64,000 bases of DNA from Bosea sp. F3-2. Lineage in GTDB: Bacteria; Pseudomonadota; Alphaproteobacteria; Rhizobiales; Beijerinckiaceae. The translations under genes and the position numbers were made by a program. Every line of letters begins with the position of its first letter. Position 1 is the first letter of the stretch. Under the pieces are notes generated by a model that ran no database searches, was not told the DNA's origin, and saw nothing but the letters and a program-made list of their open reading frames with translations. The stretch spans positions 1,426,001 to 1,490,000 of the forward strand of contig NZ_CP042331.1 of NCBI RefSeq assembly GCF_008253865.1, given 5' to 3'. Positions 1 to 8,901 of this stretch are shown in pieces.

Positions 1-25
1 GTGACACAGGACTGTTCGCCTCGTC

Positions 26-60
26 GCCTGCCTCTGCTTTTGAGAGGCAGGCTTTCATTC
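26..60 (+). terminator. Rho-independent terminator of an upstream gene
   Basis: A perfect 10-bp stem (GCCTGCCTCT at 26-35 with AGAGGCAGGC at 43-52) encloses a 7-base loop and is followed by a T-rich run (TTTCATTC). This is the classic form of an intrinsic terminator for a gene that ends to the left of the window. The rest of 1-159 shows no gene. Confidence 0.7.
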
Positions 61-159
61 TCGATGGCTGCCGCGCGAAAGCCAGCACCACTAGCTTCCT
101 CGCCGTCGCCAGGTGTCGCAGCAGCGTGACGTCTCGCAGACCGATGAGGAGTTACGAGG

Positions 160-957
160 ATGTCTGACATCATGGGAACGGCCGTCGTTACCGGTGCATC
201 GGGCGGCATCGGAGCGGTCTATGCCGACCGTCTCGCCAAGCGGGGATATGACCTCGTCCTGGTCGCGCGCAGCTCTGACAAGCTTGCCTCCGTCGCCGAA
301 CGGATCAGCGCGAGGACCGGTCGGCAGGTCGACGTCATGCCCGCCGATCTCGCAGATCCGTCAGACCTCGCGCGTGTCGAGGCCTTCCTGAGGGAAACCC
401 CGGACGTCACCTTGCTCGTCAACAATGCGGGCCTCGGCGGCGTGTTGACGCTGCTCGACTCCGACGTCGACGAGATGACCTCGCTGATCTCGCTCAACGT
501 CACCGCGCTGACCCGCCTGACCTATGCCATCGTCCCCCAATTCGTCGCCCGTGGCGCCGGGACGATCATCAACATCGCCTCGATCGTTGCCATCAACCCG
601 GAAACCCTGAATGGCGTCTACGGTGGCAGCAAGGCCTTCGTCCTCGCCTTCAGCCAGAGCCTGCGGCATGAACTCGCGGGCACCGGCGTCACCGTACAAG
701 TCGTGCTTCCGGGCGCGACCGCGACCGACTTCTGGGCGATCGCCGGCCGCCCGGTCGAGCATTTGCCTGGCGCGATCGTCATGAGCAGCGAGGATCTCGT
801 CGATGCCGCGCTCGTCGGGCTCGACCAGGGCGAATTCGCCACCATCCCTCCCCTCCAGGACGGCGGGCTCTTCGACGCCTACGAATCCGCCAGGCAGGCG
901 ATGATCGGCAAGCTCTCGACGGCCAATCCGGCGCCTCGCTACCGGGTTGCGGCCTGA
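160..957 (+). CDS. SDR family NAD(P)-dependent oxidoreductase
   Basis: This 265-residue classical short-chain dehydrogenase/reductase is a soluble Rossmann-fold enzyme that interconverts alcohols and ketones with NAD(P)H. The glycine-rich cofactor motif TGASGGIG is at residues 11-18, NNAG at 88-91, the catalytic Ser near 141 (NIAS) and the YxxxK pair at Tyr154/Lys158. The length is normal and the core is complete. The overall pattern is of the DltE/YqjQ kind of SDR, whose substrates cannot be told from sequence. The ATG at 160 has AGGAG about 8 bases upstream; a second ATG four codons later is less likely. Family membership is certain, substrate is unknown. Confidence 0.9.
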   Translation: MSDIMGTAVVTGASGGIGAVYADRLAKRGYDLVLVARSSDKLASVAERISARTGRQVDVMPADLADPSDLARVEAFLRETPDVTLLVNNAGLGGVLTLLDSDVDEMTSLISLNVTALTRLTYAIVPQFVARGAGTIINIASIVAINPETLNGVYGGSKAFVLAFSQSLRHELAGTGVTVQVVLPGATATDFWAIAGRPVEHLPGAIVMSSEDLVDAALVGLDQGEFATIPPLQDGGLFDAYESARQAMIGKLSTANPAPRYRVAA

Positions 958-1033
958 ACCTTCCGGTCGAATGAGCAGCAACCGAACCCGTTGCAGCGGC
1001 CCGGACCGCCGCGTGACAAGCCGGAGCTCGACG

Positions 1034-1150
1034 ATGGCATTATTGGACGAGGTGATCGAAGCGCATGGCAGCCTCGCCGCGCGCAGGGCGTGCGAGCGGG
1101 GCGAGGCGACGGTCGTCGGCCCGGCACGGGTTCCGGTACGAGGCGCGTGA
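1034..1150 (+). pseudogene. Remnant of a larger gene (N-terminal fragment)
   Basis: A 38-codon reading frame begins MALLDEVIEAHGSLAAR and stops after a basic, low-information tail. The opening resembles, from memory, the N-terminus of a family of 200-250-residue uncharacterised proteins that begin with LLDxxIxAHGGL. Only about 14 residues look native, so I read it as a decayed 5' end left by a deletion. No ribosome binding site of note precedes it. It could also be a chance frame. Confidence 0.3.
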
Positions 1151-1171
1151 CGTGACGGCACGACACTGAAT

Positions 1172-2515
1172 TCATTCCGTCCCGTAGAAATCATCCTCCC
1201 CGGCGTTCAGCATCGCCGCCAGGGTCTGCAGAGCACCATCGAGCTGATCCATGGCGGGGGCCGCCAGCGCCAGCCTGACGGCGTTCGGCGCATGGCCGGG
1301 GGTCACGGCGAAAGTGGTCGAGGGCGTCAACGCGATGTCGCGCCTGGCTGCTGCGACGACGAAGCTCTGCGAGCGCCAGTGCGGCGGCAGCGTCAGCCAC
1401 AGATGGTAGCATTTTTCGTTGGCCTGGATCTCGAAACCCGAGAGGCGATCGGCGGCCAGTTTCTGACGCGCGCGGGCGTCGAGGCGCTTCAGCCTCGTCA
1501 GTTCGGCAACGGTACCATCGCTCATCATCCGTTGCGCGGCAGCGAACGCAAAGCCCGACGCGGTCCAGCCTCCCGAGCGCACCGCGGCCATCACGCTTTC
1601 GCGCAAACGCAGAGGCGGGATGACAAAGCCCAGCGTCAGGCCGGGCGCGGCCTTCTTCGACAGGCTGTCGAGAACGATGCAGGAGTCCGGCGCGAGCGCC
1701 GCAAGCGGCGGCTCGTCATCGAGAAAGCCGTAGACATGGTCCTCGATGACCGTGAGGTCGAGCTTTTCGACGACGCGCAGCAGATCGGCCCGGCGCGCCG
1801 CGGTCATCGTCATGCCCAGCGGATTCTGGACCGCGGGCTGGATGTAGATGGCTGAGAGATGGGCCTCGCGATGCGCCTTCTCCACAGCGTCTGGCCGGAC
1901 GCCGCCATCGTCCATCGCCAGCGGCACCAGCGAAATGCCGAGCCGGGCAGCGGCGCCTTTGATGAAGGGGTAGGTCAAGGCCTCGACGCCGCAGCGCCCT
2001 CCCGTCGGCACGGTCGCGGCGAGCGCAGCGGCAATGGCCTGGCGTCCGTTGCCGGTGAAGACGAGATGCCCGGGTACAGGGGACCATGCACCCTGCGACA
2101 GGTAGGTGGCTGCAATGCTCCGCGCAGCAGAGGTTCCGCCGCTGGTCCCCTGCTTCAGCGCGGCAGCCAGCTCAGCCGGTTGGTCGAGGCCAGCCAGGCT
2201 TTTCGCGATGAGCGCGGTCTGCTCGGAAAGGAGCGGGTAATTGAACTCGAGGTCGATCCGGATGCCGCGCGGCTCGCCCGGCGCCGCCATGCCGCGTCGG
2301 GCCTCGCCCGAGATGAAGGTTCCCCTGCCGACCTCGCCGACGACCAGCCCGCGGCGCAGCAGCTCGGCGTAAACGCGGCTTGCCGTCGAGACGGCGATGT
2401 TGCGCTCATAGGCAAAGCTGCGCTGCGGAGGCAGGCGATCCCCCGGCTTGAGCGTGCCGCCTGCGATCTCCGCGGCGATCGCGTCGGCGAGCCTCAGGTA
2501 GTCGGACTTCGACAT
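1172..2515 (-). CDS. MocR-type PLP-dependent transcriptional regulator (GntR family)
   Basis: The 447-residue product has an N-terminal GntR winged helix (about residues 1-70, 'GDRLPPQRSFAYERNIAVST') joined to a fold-type I aminotransferase-like domain. The PLP-binding lysine lies in SLSKKAAPG. MocR proteins use the aminotransferase domain to sense amino or pyridoxal compounds and regulate a neighbouring, often divergent gene. The start at 2515 (MSKSDYLRLADAI) fits the family; an in-frame ATG at 2590 would add 25 non-conserved residues. The gene is divergent from the DUF1127 gene at 2691, and the shared 175-bp gap presumably holds its operator. The target pathway is unknown. Confidence 0.88.
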   Translation of the reverse strand: MSKSDYLRLADAIAAEIAGGTLKPGDRLPPQRSFAYERNIAVSTASRVYAELLRRGLVVGEVGRGTFISGEARRGMAAPGEPRGIRIDLEFNYPLLSEQTALIAKSLAGLDQPAELAAALKQGTSGGTSAARSIAATYLSQGAWSPVPGHLVFTGNGRQAIAAALAATVPTGGRCGVEALTYPFIKGAAARLGISLVPLAMDDGGVRPDAVEKAHREAHLSAIYIQPAVQNPLGMTMTAARRADLLRVVEKLDLTVIEDHVYGFLDDEPPLAALAPDSCIVLDSLSKKAAPGLTLGFVIPPLRLRESVMAAVRSGGWTASGFAFAAAQRMMSDGTVAELTRLKRLDARARQKLAADRLSGFEIQANEKCYHLWLTLPPHWRSQSFVVAAARRDIALTPSTTFAVTPGHAPNAVRLALAAPAMDQLDGALQTLAAMLNAGEDDFYGTE

Positions 2516-2690
2516 TATTGCACCGAGTACAATGTTTCGATTGCTCTGATCATAGCATCGGATCATTCTGCCCGCATCAACCGATTGCACCGGAAGCGGC
2601 GTGAATTTCGTCGGTCAATGCGCAGGGCAGCCCGGTCTGGGCGCCCGCGCTCGCGGCGTCGCTTTGCCCGGAGGAACCAGGAGATCGGAC

Positions 2691-2930
2691 ATGACTGCGC
2701 TCCTTTCAACGATCGCCCGCCCCGTGCTCAGCAAGACACCCGGCGCCTCCTTTCGGCTGCTCGGCGCCTGCCGTGACGGGGTTGCGCGCTATTTCGTCCG
2801 CCGCGACGCCATCGCGAGACTTCGCGAGTTCGACGACTCCGAGCTGCGGGATATCGGCCTCACACGAAGCCAGATCGAGCCGGCGGTCCGCGGCCTCGGC
2901 ACCCCCCTCCCGGACTGGCCGAGGCGGTGA
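2691..2930 (+). CDS. DUF1127 domain-containing small protein
   Basis: This 79-residue protein ends in the DUF1127 motif (RRDAIARLREFDDSELRDIGLTRSQI, quoted in parts: arginine-rich helix, then LREFDDSEL and DIGLTRSQIE). Small DUF1127 proteins are abundant in Rhizobiales; some bind RNA or affect stress and phosphate responses. The ATG at 2691 follows GGAG at a good distance; an upstream in-frame start at 2601 would add 30 residues unlike the family. It is divergent from the MocR regulator and might be its target. Confidence 0.82.
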   Translation: MTALLSTIARPVLSKTPGASFRLLGACRDGVARYFVRRDAIARLREFDDSELRDIGLTRSQIEPAVRGLGTPLPDWPRR

Positions 2931-3002
2931 CGATGATCTCTTCCTCGACCCGGGGAACGGCTGCGCAGTCTCGCCAATGCTCGCCTGATGCGGAGGGCTA
3001 GC

Positions 3003-3761
3003 ATGGAACTGACGGTTGCCACGATCCTGGTCGCCTTTGCGGGCGTGTTCCTGATCAGCTTCATGAGGGGTGCGTTTGGCGGCGGCTTCGCCATCGTCGG
3101 CATTCCGCTGCTATCGACCGTGATGGATCCGGTCGCTGCCGGCGGATTGCTCGCGCCGCTCTTCATTGCAATGGACCTCTACGCCTTGCGCTACTGGAAG
3201 CCTTCGACCTGGTCGAGGCCGGATCTCAGGCTGCTCGTTCCCGGGCTCGTGATCGGCATCGGGTTCGGCTACATGCTGTTCCGCGTCCTCGACCACCGGG
3301 CCATTGCGATCATGATGGCCGCAATCACGCTGGTCTTCGTCGGCCTTTGGCTCGTGCGGGGCGCAGAGGTGACGGTTCGCCCGCGCTCCGCGCCGAAGGC
3401 GATCGCGGCCGGCCTCACTTCCGGAGTCACCACCATGGTGGCGCATTCGGGCGGGCCGCCGCTTGCGATGTATCTGCTGCCACTCGGCCTCAGCAAGGAG
3501 ATCTATGCGGGAACGACAAGCCTGTTCTTCACCGTCGGCAACGCGACCAAGCTGGTACCGTGGCTGCTTCTGGTGCAGCCGGCGGCGGACACCTGGGCCT
3601 TGATGGCGATCTGCCTGCTCGCCATTCCGGCTGGCATCTGGCTGGGCTGGCGGCTACACGGCGCATTGGACCAGCGCCAGGTCTATCGCGCCTGCTACGG
3701 CTTGCTGGTCGTCACAGCGCTGAAGCTGCTGTGGGACGGTATTTCCGGATTTTTGGGGTGA
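3003..3761 (+). CDS. Sulfite exporter TauE/SafE family membrane protein
   Basis: This is a 252-residue, very hydrophobic inner-membrane protein with about eight predicted helices. It has the family's paired hallmarks: 'FMRGAFGGGFAIVGIPLL' near the N-terminus and 'SGVTTMVAHSGGPPLAMYL' in the second half, the two inverted repeats of the TauE/SafE fold. Members export sulfite, sulfoacetate or other small organic anions. The ATG at 3003 has CGGAGG eight bases upstream, so it is preferred to the ATG at 2988. It lies 70 bp behind the DUF1127 gene. A link to the sulfite module at 9747-13884 is possible but not shown. Confidence 0.87.
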   Translation: MELTVATILVAFAGVFLISFMRGAFGGGFAIVGIPLLSTVMDPVAAGGLLAPLFIAMDLYALRYWKPSTWSRPDLRLLVPGLVIGIGFGYMLFRVLDHRAIAIMMAAITLVFVGLWLVRGAEVTVRPRSAPKAIAAGLTSGVTTMVAHSGGPPLAMYLLPLGLSKEIYAGTTSLFFTVGNATKLVPWLLLVQPAADTWALMAICLLAIPAGIWLGWRLHGALDQRQVYRACYGLLVVTALKLLWDGISGFLG

Positions 3762-3907
3762 GCGCGGGCGATGCTCGCTGCCAGGGTGTTGGCTCGTGAG
3801 GCATGCCGTGCAGGAGATTGCCGAGTATATTGGCGCAAGCCGCCTGCAACCCGGCAAGGCTTCGAGCGAGGCGGCCTGAACACGACACCGAAAGCGCGGG
3901 GCGGGAC

Positions 3908-4357
3908 ATGACGCAGTTGTATCTGGACGATCTCCAGCCCGGGCAAACCTTCGTCAGCGGTTCGCACGCACTCGACGAGGAGCAGATCAAAGCATTCGCG
4001 AGAGCATTCGACCCCCAGGTTTTCCATCTCGACGGAGAGGCGGCGGAAAGGACGCTGTTCGGCGGCCTCGCTGCCAGCGGCTGGCATACCGCTGCGATCA
4101 CCATGCGGTTGAACGTGGAGTCGGGCCTGCCGCTCGCGAATGGCATCATCGGGGCCGGAGGCGAGATCAGCTGGCCGGCTCCAACGCGGCCGGGCGACAT
4201 TCTCCACGTCGAAAGCGAGGTGATGGATGTCGCCCCATCGCGCTCGCGCCCTGAGCGCGGCATCGCCACCATCGTCAGCAAGACGCTCAACCAGCGTGGC
4301 GAGGTTCTTCAGATCCTGACCGCCAAGCTGGTCGTCTATCGCCGGCCTGCGGCCTGA
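3908..4357 (+). CDS. MaoC family hot-dog fold hydratase/dehydratase
   Basis: The 149-residue product has the single hot-dog domain of MaoC/R-hydratase proteins, which hydrate enoyl-CoA esters. The family Asp/His pair is visible in 'FARAFDPQVFHLD', followed by 'LFGGLAASGWHTAA' and 'DILHVESEV'. The start at 3908 (MTQLYLDDLQPGQTF) follows a G-rich stretch and matches family N-termini; upstream in-frame sequence is not family-like. It stands alone between the TauE gene and the convergent EmrB gene, so its substrate is not indicated. Confidence 0.88.
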   Translation: MTQLYLDDLQPGQTFVSGSHALDEEQIKAFARAFDPQVFHLDGEAAERTLFGGLAASGWHTAAITMRLNVESGLPLANGIIGAGGEISWPAPTRPGDILHVESEVMDVAPSRSRPERGIATIVSKTLNQRGEVLQILTAKLVVYRRPAA

Positions 4358-4391
4358 ACAGCCGAACGCGCCGGTCAGCCATAGCGGTTGC

Positions 4392-4412
4392 GAGCCCATC
4401 CTCAATGGGCTC
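4392..4412. terminator. Hairpin between convergent maoC-like and emrB genes
   Basis: GAGCCCAT (4392-4399) and ATGGGCTC (4405-4412) form a perfect 8-bp stem around a 5-base loop that contains the emrB stop codon. There is no T-run on either side, so this is a weak or bidirectional terminator at best. Confidence 0.35.
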
Positions 4413-6018
4413 CCCCACCCCCACCGCCGAGATCGACCTTCCGTGTGAAGAGCAGCGCGACGGCAGCGAGCGCCAGCACCGTGCCAATCACGGCAAAGGT
4501 GTCGCTGAAGCCCAGAATGAGCGCCTGGCGATGGACGGTCGCTCCGATCGCGGCGATCGCCTTCTGCTTGGCGACCGCAATGTCGCTCACGCCATGGGCC
4601 ATGAAGTACTGCGTCAGATGGTCGATCCGGTCGCGCACTTCCTCCCGGTAGACCGTCACCGACTGGCCGATGATGTTCGAGTGGAACTGCTCGCGCTTCG
4701 TCAGCACCGTTCCGAGCACGGCCGTGCCGACCGCGCCGCCGAGATTACGCAGCATGTTCGAAAGGCCAGACGCCGCGGCCGCCTCGCTCGGTGCGATGCC
4801 GGCGGTGGTGATGACGGTGATCGGCGTCAGCACGAGCGCCTGGCCGATTGCGCGCACGATGTTGGGGACGAAGAACTGATCGCCGGCGCTGTCGAGCGAC
4901 AGGGTGATGTTCAGGAAACAGCTCGCGGCAAAGATGCTGATGCCGACGAAGCCGACATAGCGCGCATCGAACCGCTTCATCAGCAGCGGGACCAGCGGAA
5001 TGATGAGCAATTGCGGCAGGCCGGTCCAGGCGAGCACGAGTCCGATCTGCTCGGCGTTGTAGCGCTGCACCTGGCCGAGATACTGCGGCAGGATGTAGAC
5101 GGTGCCGAAGAGCGCGACGCCGACCAGCACATTGACCAGAACACCGACGCCGAAGTTGCGCTGCTTGAGAAGGCGCAGCTGGACCAGCGGCTTCGCCACG
5201 GTGAGTTCGATGGCGACGAAGGCGGTCAGGAACAACGCTGCCGTGATCGCGAGCTTGACGATGAAAGGCGACTGGAACCAGTCGTCCTTGTTGCCTTCCT
5301 CGAGCACGGTCTGCAGCGCCGAGAGGCCGATCGCCATGGTCACGATCCCGGCCCAGTCGCCCTCCCGGAGCAGCGAAAGCTGCATGGGCTTCTTCTCGAG
5401 CGTGAAGTAGAGCGCGATGGCCATGACGATGCTGGGCGGCGTGTTGACGAAGAAGATCGTCTGCCAGCCGTAATTCTCGGTCAGGTAGCCACCGATGGTC
5501 GGGCCGATCGCCGGCGCGAAAGTGACCGACAGCGCGAACAGCGCCAGTCCGAAAGGCTGCTGAGCCTTGGGCAGCTTGGTCAGCACCATGGTGAACGCCA
5601 TCGGGATCAGGACGCCGCCGGCAAAGCCCTGCAGGCCGCGCAGTGCGATCATCGAGCCCAGATCATGGGCGAAGGCGCACAGGGTGGAGAAGAGTGGGAA
5701 CAGGATGGCGTTCGCCAGCATGTAGCGCCGGAACGAGAAGACGCGGCTCAGATAGTCGGTGAGCGGGATCACCACGATCTCGCCAATGAGATAGGAGGTC
5801 GAGATCCAGGCGCCGTTGTCGACACCGGTTCCGATACCGCCCTCGATGTCGAGCAGCGAGGCGTTGGTGATCTGGATGTTGAGGATCGCCATGAAGGCGC
5901 CGACCATGCCGGCGCTCACCGCGATCCAGGCAGTCGTGCTTGCCTTCTGGGACAAAGGCGCCGCTGGCGCGATGGCGCCGGGAAAGTCGGGCGAAATCGT
6001 TGACGCCGTGTTGGACAT
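4402..6018 (-). CDS. DHA2 family MFS multidrug efflux permease (EmrB-like)
   Basis: This 538-residue inner-membrane transporter belongs to the 14-helix DHA2 drug:proton antiporters. Visible features are the N-terminal 'GMVGAFMAILNIQITNASL' helix, the motif C-like 'FAPAIGPTIGGYLTENYGW' of antiporters and 'LRGLQGFAGGVLIPMAF'. EmrB proteins work with a periplasmic adaptor and TolC; the adaptor gene lies 47 bp upstream. A strong AGGAGG precedes the ATG at 6018. The C-terminus ends in six glycines, which is unusual but harmless. No outer-membrane channel gene is nearby. Confidence 0.92.
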   Translation of the reverse strand: MSNTASTISPDFPGAIAPAAPLSQKASTTAWIAVSAGMVGAFMAILNIQITNASLLDIEGGIGTGVDNGAWISTSYLIGEIVVIPLTDYLSRVFSFRRYMLANAILFPLFSTLCAFAHDLGSMIALRGLQGFAGGVLIPMAFTMVLTKLPKAQQPFGLALFALSVTFAPAIGPTIGGYLTENYGWQTIFFVNTPPSIVMAIALYFTLEKKPMQLSLLREGDWAGIVTMAIGLSALQTVLEEGNKDDWFQSPFIVKLAITAALFLTAFVAIELTVAKPLVQLRLLKQRNFGVGVLVNVLVGVALFGTVYILPQYLGQVQRYNAEQIGLVLAWTGLPQLLIIPLVPLLMKRFDARYVGFVGISIFAASCFLNITLSLDSAGDQFFVPNIVRAIGQALVLTPITVITTAGIAPSEAAAASGLSNMLRNLGGAVGTAVLGTVLTKREQFHSNIIGQSVTVYREEVRDRIDHLTQYFMAHGVSDIAVAKQKAIAAIGATVHRQALILGFSDTFAVIGTVLALAAVALLFTRKVDLGGGGGGAH

Positions 6019-6065
6019 TGTTCCCTCCTGCCATGCCTTGGCCGGTCAGGCGGGCCTTGCGGCCC

Positions 6066-7271
6066 TCAGTTGATGCGTCCGGATAGCTGCGCGACCGCGG
6101 TCACCGCGGGCTTGGTATCGATGGTCGGGTAAACCGACATGCCGGGACGAAGCACGACCGAAAGCGGGCTGCCGTGGTCGAGCACGATCTTCACGGGAAT
6201 GCGCTGCACCACCTTCGTGAAATTGCCGGTGGCGTTGTCGGGCGGCAGCAGCGCGAACTCCTGGCCGCTGGCCGGCGAGAGGCTGTCGACATGGCCCTGG
6301 AAGACCCGGCCGGGGAAGGTGTCCACTTCGATCGTCACCTTCTGCCCGGCATGGACTCCGGTGAGCTGCGTCTCCTTGTAGTTGGCGACGATATAGGCGG
6401 CCTCCGTCGGCACGACGGCCATCAGCTGCGTACCCGCCTGGACGTACTGACCGACGCGCAATGTGCGGTTGCCGACCACGCCGCCGACCGGCGCGACGAG
6501 CGCGGTGTAGGAGAGATTCAGCTCGGCCTGATCCTGTACGGCCTTGGCGCTGTCCAGCGCCGCCTGCGCCTGGGCGAGCTCGGCCTTGATCACGTCGAGC
6601 TGCCTGACCGCACTGGCGAGCGCTGCCGTGTCGCGCGTCACCGCAGCGCGGGCGACGCCGATGCGGGAGGCGGCGAGCTGCGCGTTCTGAACGCTGCCGT
6701 ATCCGGTCTTCGCCAATCGGGCATAGCGGTCGTTGTTCTGCTCGGCGAAGGTCTCGTCGGCCTTGTCGGCTTCAAGGGTCGCCTTCGCCGCATCGATCGC
6801 CGAGAGCTGGGCGGCGAGTGAGGCCTGCTTGTTCGCGATATTGGCCTTGGCGGCCTCGACCTGGGCCTTGGCCTGCTCGAGGCTGACCTTGAAGTCGCGG
6901 TCGTCGATGCGGGCCAGGACCTGCCCTGCCCTCACCGCCTCGTTGTCACGCACGAGCACGGTGGCGATATAGCCGGAGATCTTCGGAGCGATCGTCGTGC
7001 TGTCAGCCTTCACATAGGCGTTGTCCGTCGAAACCTCGAAGCGTCCCGTCGTCCAATAGCGCCAGCCGAAATCAGCTGCCCCCGCCAGGGCGGCGATGGC
7101 GACGGTAGCGAAGAGCAGCGGCCGCAGCCGGCGCTTGCGAACAGGCTCGGATGTGCCGATCGGAGCGGACGGGACCGGCAGAACCGGCTCCTGCGGCATT
7201 TTCATGCCGGGCACAGCTTCCGCGGCCGGAAGCGCCTTCTCCATCGTGAAGACTGTCTGGTGCTGGCTCAT
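6066..7271 (-). CDS. HlyD/EmrA family periplasmic adaptor subunit
   Basis: This 401-residue membrane fusion protein has a cytoplasmic N-terminus, one transmembrane helix near residues 50-68, the barrel-sandwich (lipoyl-like) halves 'SDNAYVKADSTTIAPKISGY' and 'LVAPVGGVVGNRTLRVGQYV', and a long alanine-rich coiled-coil hairpin between them (about 120-240). It links the MFS pump to an outer-membrane channel. It is the first gene of the emrAB pair, 123 bp downstream of ohr in the same direction. The assignment to the EmrA type rests on the neighbour and domain order. Confidence 0.92.
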   Translation of the reverse strand: MSQHQTVFTMEKALPAAEAVPGMKMPQEPVLPVPSAPIGTSEPVRKRRLRPLLFATVAIAALAGAADFGWRYWTTGRFEVSTDNAYVKADSTTIAPKISGYIATVLVRDNEAVRAGQVLARIDDRDFKVSLEQAKAQVEAAKANIANKQASLAAQLSAIDAAKATLEADKADETFAEQNNDRYARLAKTGYGSVQNAQLAASRIGVARAAVTRDTAALASAVRQLDVIKAELAQAQAALDSAKAVQDQAELNLSYTALVAPVGGVVGNRTLRVGQYVQAGTQLMAVVPTEAAYIVANYKETQLTGVHAGQKVTIEVDTFPGRVFQGHVDSLSPASGQEFALLPPDNATGNFTKVVQRIPVKIVLDHGSPLSVVLRPGMSVYPTIDTKPAVTAVAQLSGRIN

Positions 7272-7394
7272 TTGTCCGTCTCTTTCAGATTGCCGCAGGG
7301 ATTTGAACGGAGACGCGGGCTGTGCTGACGAACCCGTCCGCGTCCCCGGCTCGGCGTGCGCGGGGGCGATCCACGCCGAGGCGTCCGGATTGGA

Positions 7395-7817
7395 TTAGGC
7401 GGGAACAGCGAGCGCGACGCTGGCGGCGATCCCGTTGCGGGTCATCTTCGAATAGGGACAGGTCGCATGCGCGCGATCGACCAGCTGCTGCGCGAGATCG
7501 TCGGCGACGCCCGGGATGCTGACGTTGAGGCGGGCGGTCAGGAAATAGCCTTCCGCGTCGTCGAGCGAGAGGTTGACCTCGGCATCGACCGCGGTCTCAG
7601 GCGGAAGCCTGATGCCCAATTCCCTGGCTGCGTGCCCAAGCGCGCCCTCAAAGCAGGCGGACCAGCCTGCCGCGAAGAGCTGCTCGGGATTGGTGCCCGG
7701 GCGGTTCGAGCCGGGCACCGACAGCTTGACGTCGAGCTGGCCGTCCGAGCTCTTCGCCCAGCCCTCGCGGCCTCCAACGGTATGGACATTGGCGGTGAAG
7801 AGCGTCTTGGCAGTCAT
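7395..7817 (-). CDS. ohr: Organic hydroperoxide resistance protein (Ohr/OsmC family)
   Basis: The 140-residue product is a thiol peroxidase that reduces organic hydroperoxides. Its two active-site cysteines are present in 'GWSACFEGAL' and 'HATCPYSK'. Length and the N-terminus 'MTAKTLFTANVHTVGGREG' match the Ohr subgroup. The ATG at 7817 follows CAGGAGACTT at ideal spacing; in-frame sequence upstream is not conserved. The usual MarR-type OhrR is absent, and a LysR gene sits directly upstream in the same orientation instead. Confidence 0.93.
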   Translation of the reverse strand: MTAKTLFTANVHTVGGREGWAKSSDGQLDVKLSVPGSNRPGTNPEQLFAAGWSACFEGALGHAARELGIRLPPETAVDAEVNLSLDDAEGYFLTARLNVSIPGVADDLAQQLVDRAHATCPYSKMTRNGIAASVALAVPA

Positions 7818-7968
7818 GTGAAGTCTCCTGTTTCCGTATTCGGGATGCCCGATACCTAGGGGAGACTTCAGCCGGTCAGCAGACAGCGAAAGCGATAAGC
7901 AGCCTCTCAAGTGCTGAGATGGAACACCACAAGCGCCGCTTCTAGCGGCGGGCCCGCTGAGCGGACTT

Positions 7969-8901
7969 CTATTCGCCGGGCTGATCTCCCGCCGGCCTGG
8001 ATGCGGCGAAATCCTTCAAGGCGCGCTTCAGCCGTGGCGCCATCCAATCGATGAACACGCGCACTTTCAGCGGCAACAGCCCCTGACGCGCATAGATCAG
8101 GTGGACTGGGAACGACTGGCTCTCATATGCGTCGAGCATCGCGACCAGGGCGCCCGATTGCAGTTCTCTCGCGACTTGGTAACGGGGAGCGCGGATGATC
8201 CCAACCCCACGTAAGGCCGCGGTGACGGTCGCCGTGGCTGTGTTCGCACGGATCCGGATGTTCGGCTTTCCTTCCAGCCTGCGGCCTTCGTGCTGGTAGA
8301 TCCAGCCTGGCTCGGTGATCTGGCCGAAAACCACGCCATCGTGGCTGACGAGGTCGTCCGGGCTCGACGGGTATCCCTTGCGCGCCAGATATTCCGGGCT
8401 GGCGCAGGTCACGAAGCCGAATTCGCCGACCTTGACCGCATGAAGCGAACTGTCGGCAAGCTCGCCCAGCCGGATGCCGACGTCCACATGCTCATCGACG
8501 AGGCTCATGATGCGGTCAAGGCAAAACACGTTCAGCGTGATCTCGGGATGTTCGCACAGGAAGTCGCATGCGAGCGGCAGCACATGGTCGTGACCGAACG
8601 CAATCGGCATGGTGATCGTCAGCACGCCTCTCGGCGTTTCGTATTCACCGGATGCCCGCAGCTCGGCATCCTCGATTTGCGCCATGATCTGGCGGGCCGC
8701 GTCGACATAATCGCGGCCTGCATCGGTGAGCTGGATGTTGCGGCTCGTCCGGACGAGAAGACGAGTGCCGAGATGGCGCTCCAGCTCCGCGACTTTCCGG
8801 CTGACGCTCGGCAGTGGCGCGTTCAGCTTGCGGCTGCCCGCCGACAAGCTGCCGGCATCGACGACCGCCAACAAAACCTGCATCGCATCGAACCGGTCCA
8901 T
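7969..8901 (-). CDS. LysR family transcriptional regulator
   Basis: This 310-residue LysR-type regulator has the winged helix at residues 1-60 (FDAMQVLLAVVDAGSLSAG ... 'LPSVSRKVAELERHLGTRLL') and a LysR substrate domain from about 90 on. It is of the CrgA-like subgroup (ends with 'FIDWMAPRLKRALKDF'). It lies upstream of ohr and emrAB in the same direction, with 151 bp between it and ohr, so it may control those genes, though LysR regulators more often act on divergent genes. GGGGGCAGGA precedes the ATG. Confidence 0.9.
   Translation of the reverse strand: MDRFDAMQVLLAVVDAGSLSAGSRKLNAPLPSVSRKVAELERHLGTRLLVRTSRNIQLTDAGRDYVDAARQIMAQIEDAELRASGEYETPRGVLTITMPIAFGHDHVLPLACDFLCEHPEITLNVFCLDRIMSLVDEHVDVGIRLGELADSSLHAVKVGEFGFVTCASPEYLARKGYPSSPDDLVSHDGVVFGQITEPGWIYQHEGRRLEGKPNIRIRANTATATVTAALRGVGIIRAPRYQVARELQSGALVAMLDAYESQSFPVHLIYARQGLLPLKVRVFIDWMAPRLKRALKDFAASRPAGDQPGE

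Noticed and set aside
4405..6003. A 532-codon open frame on the plus strand
   Set aside because: It mirrors emrB. The translation is rich in Gln, Arg, Asp and His, the usual antisense image of a membrane protein.
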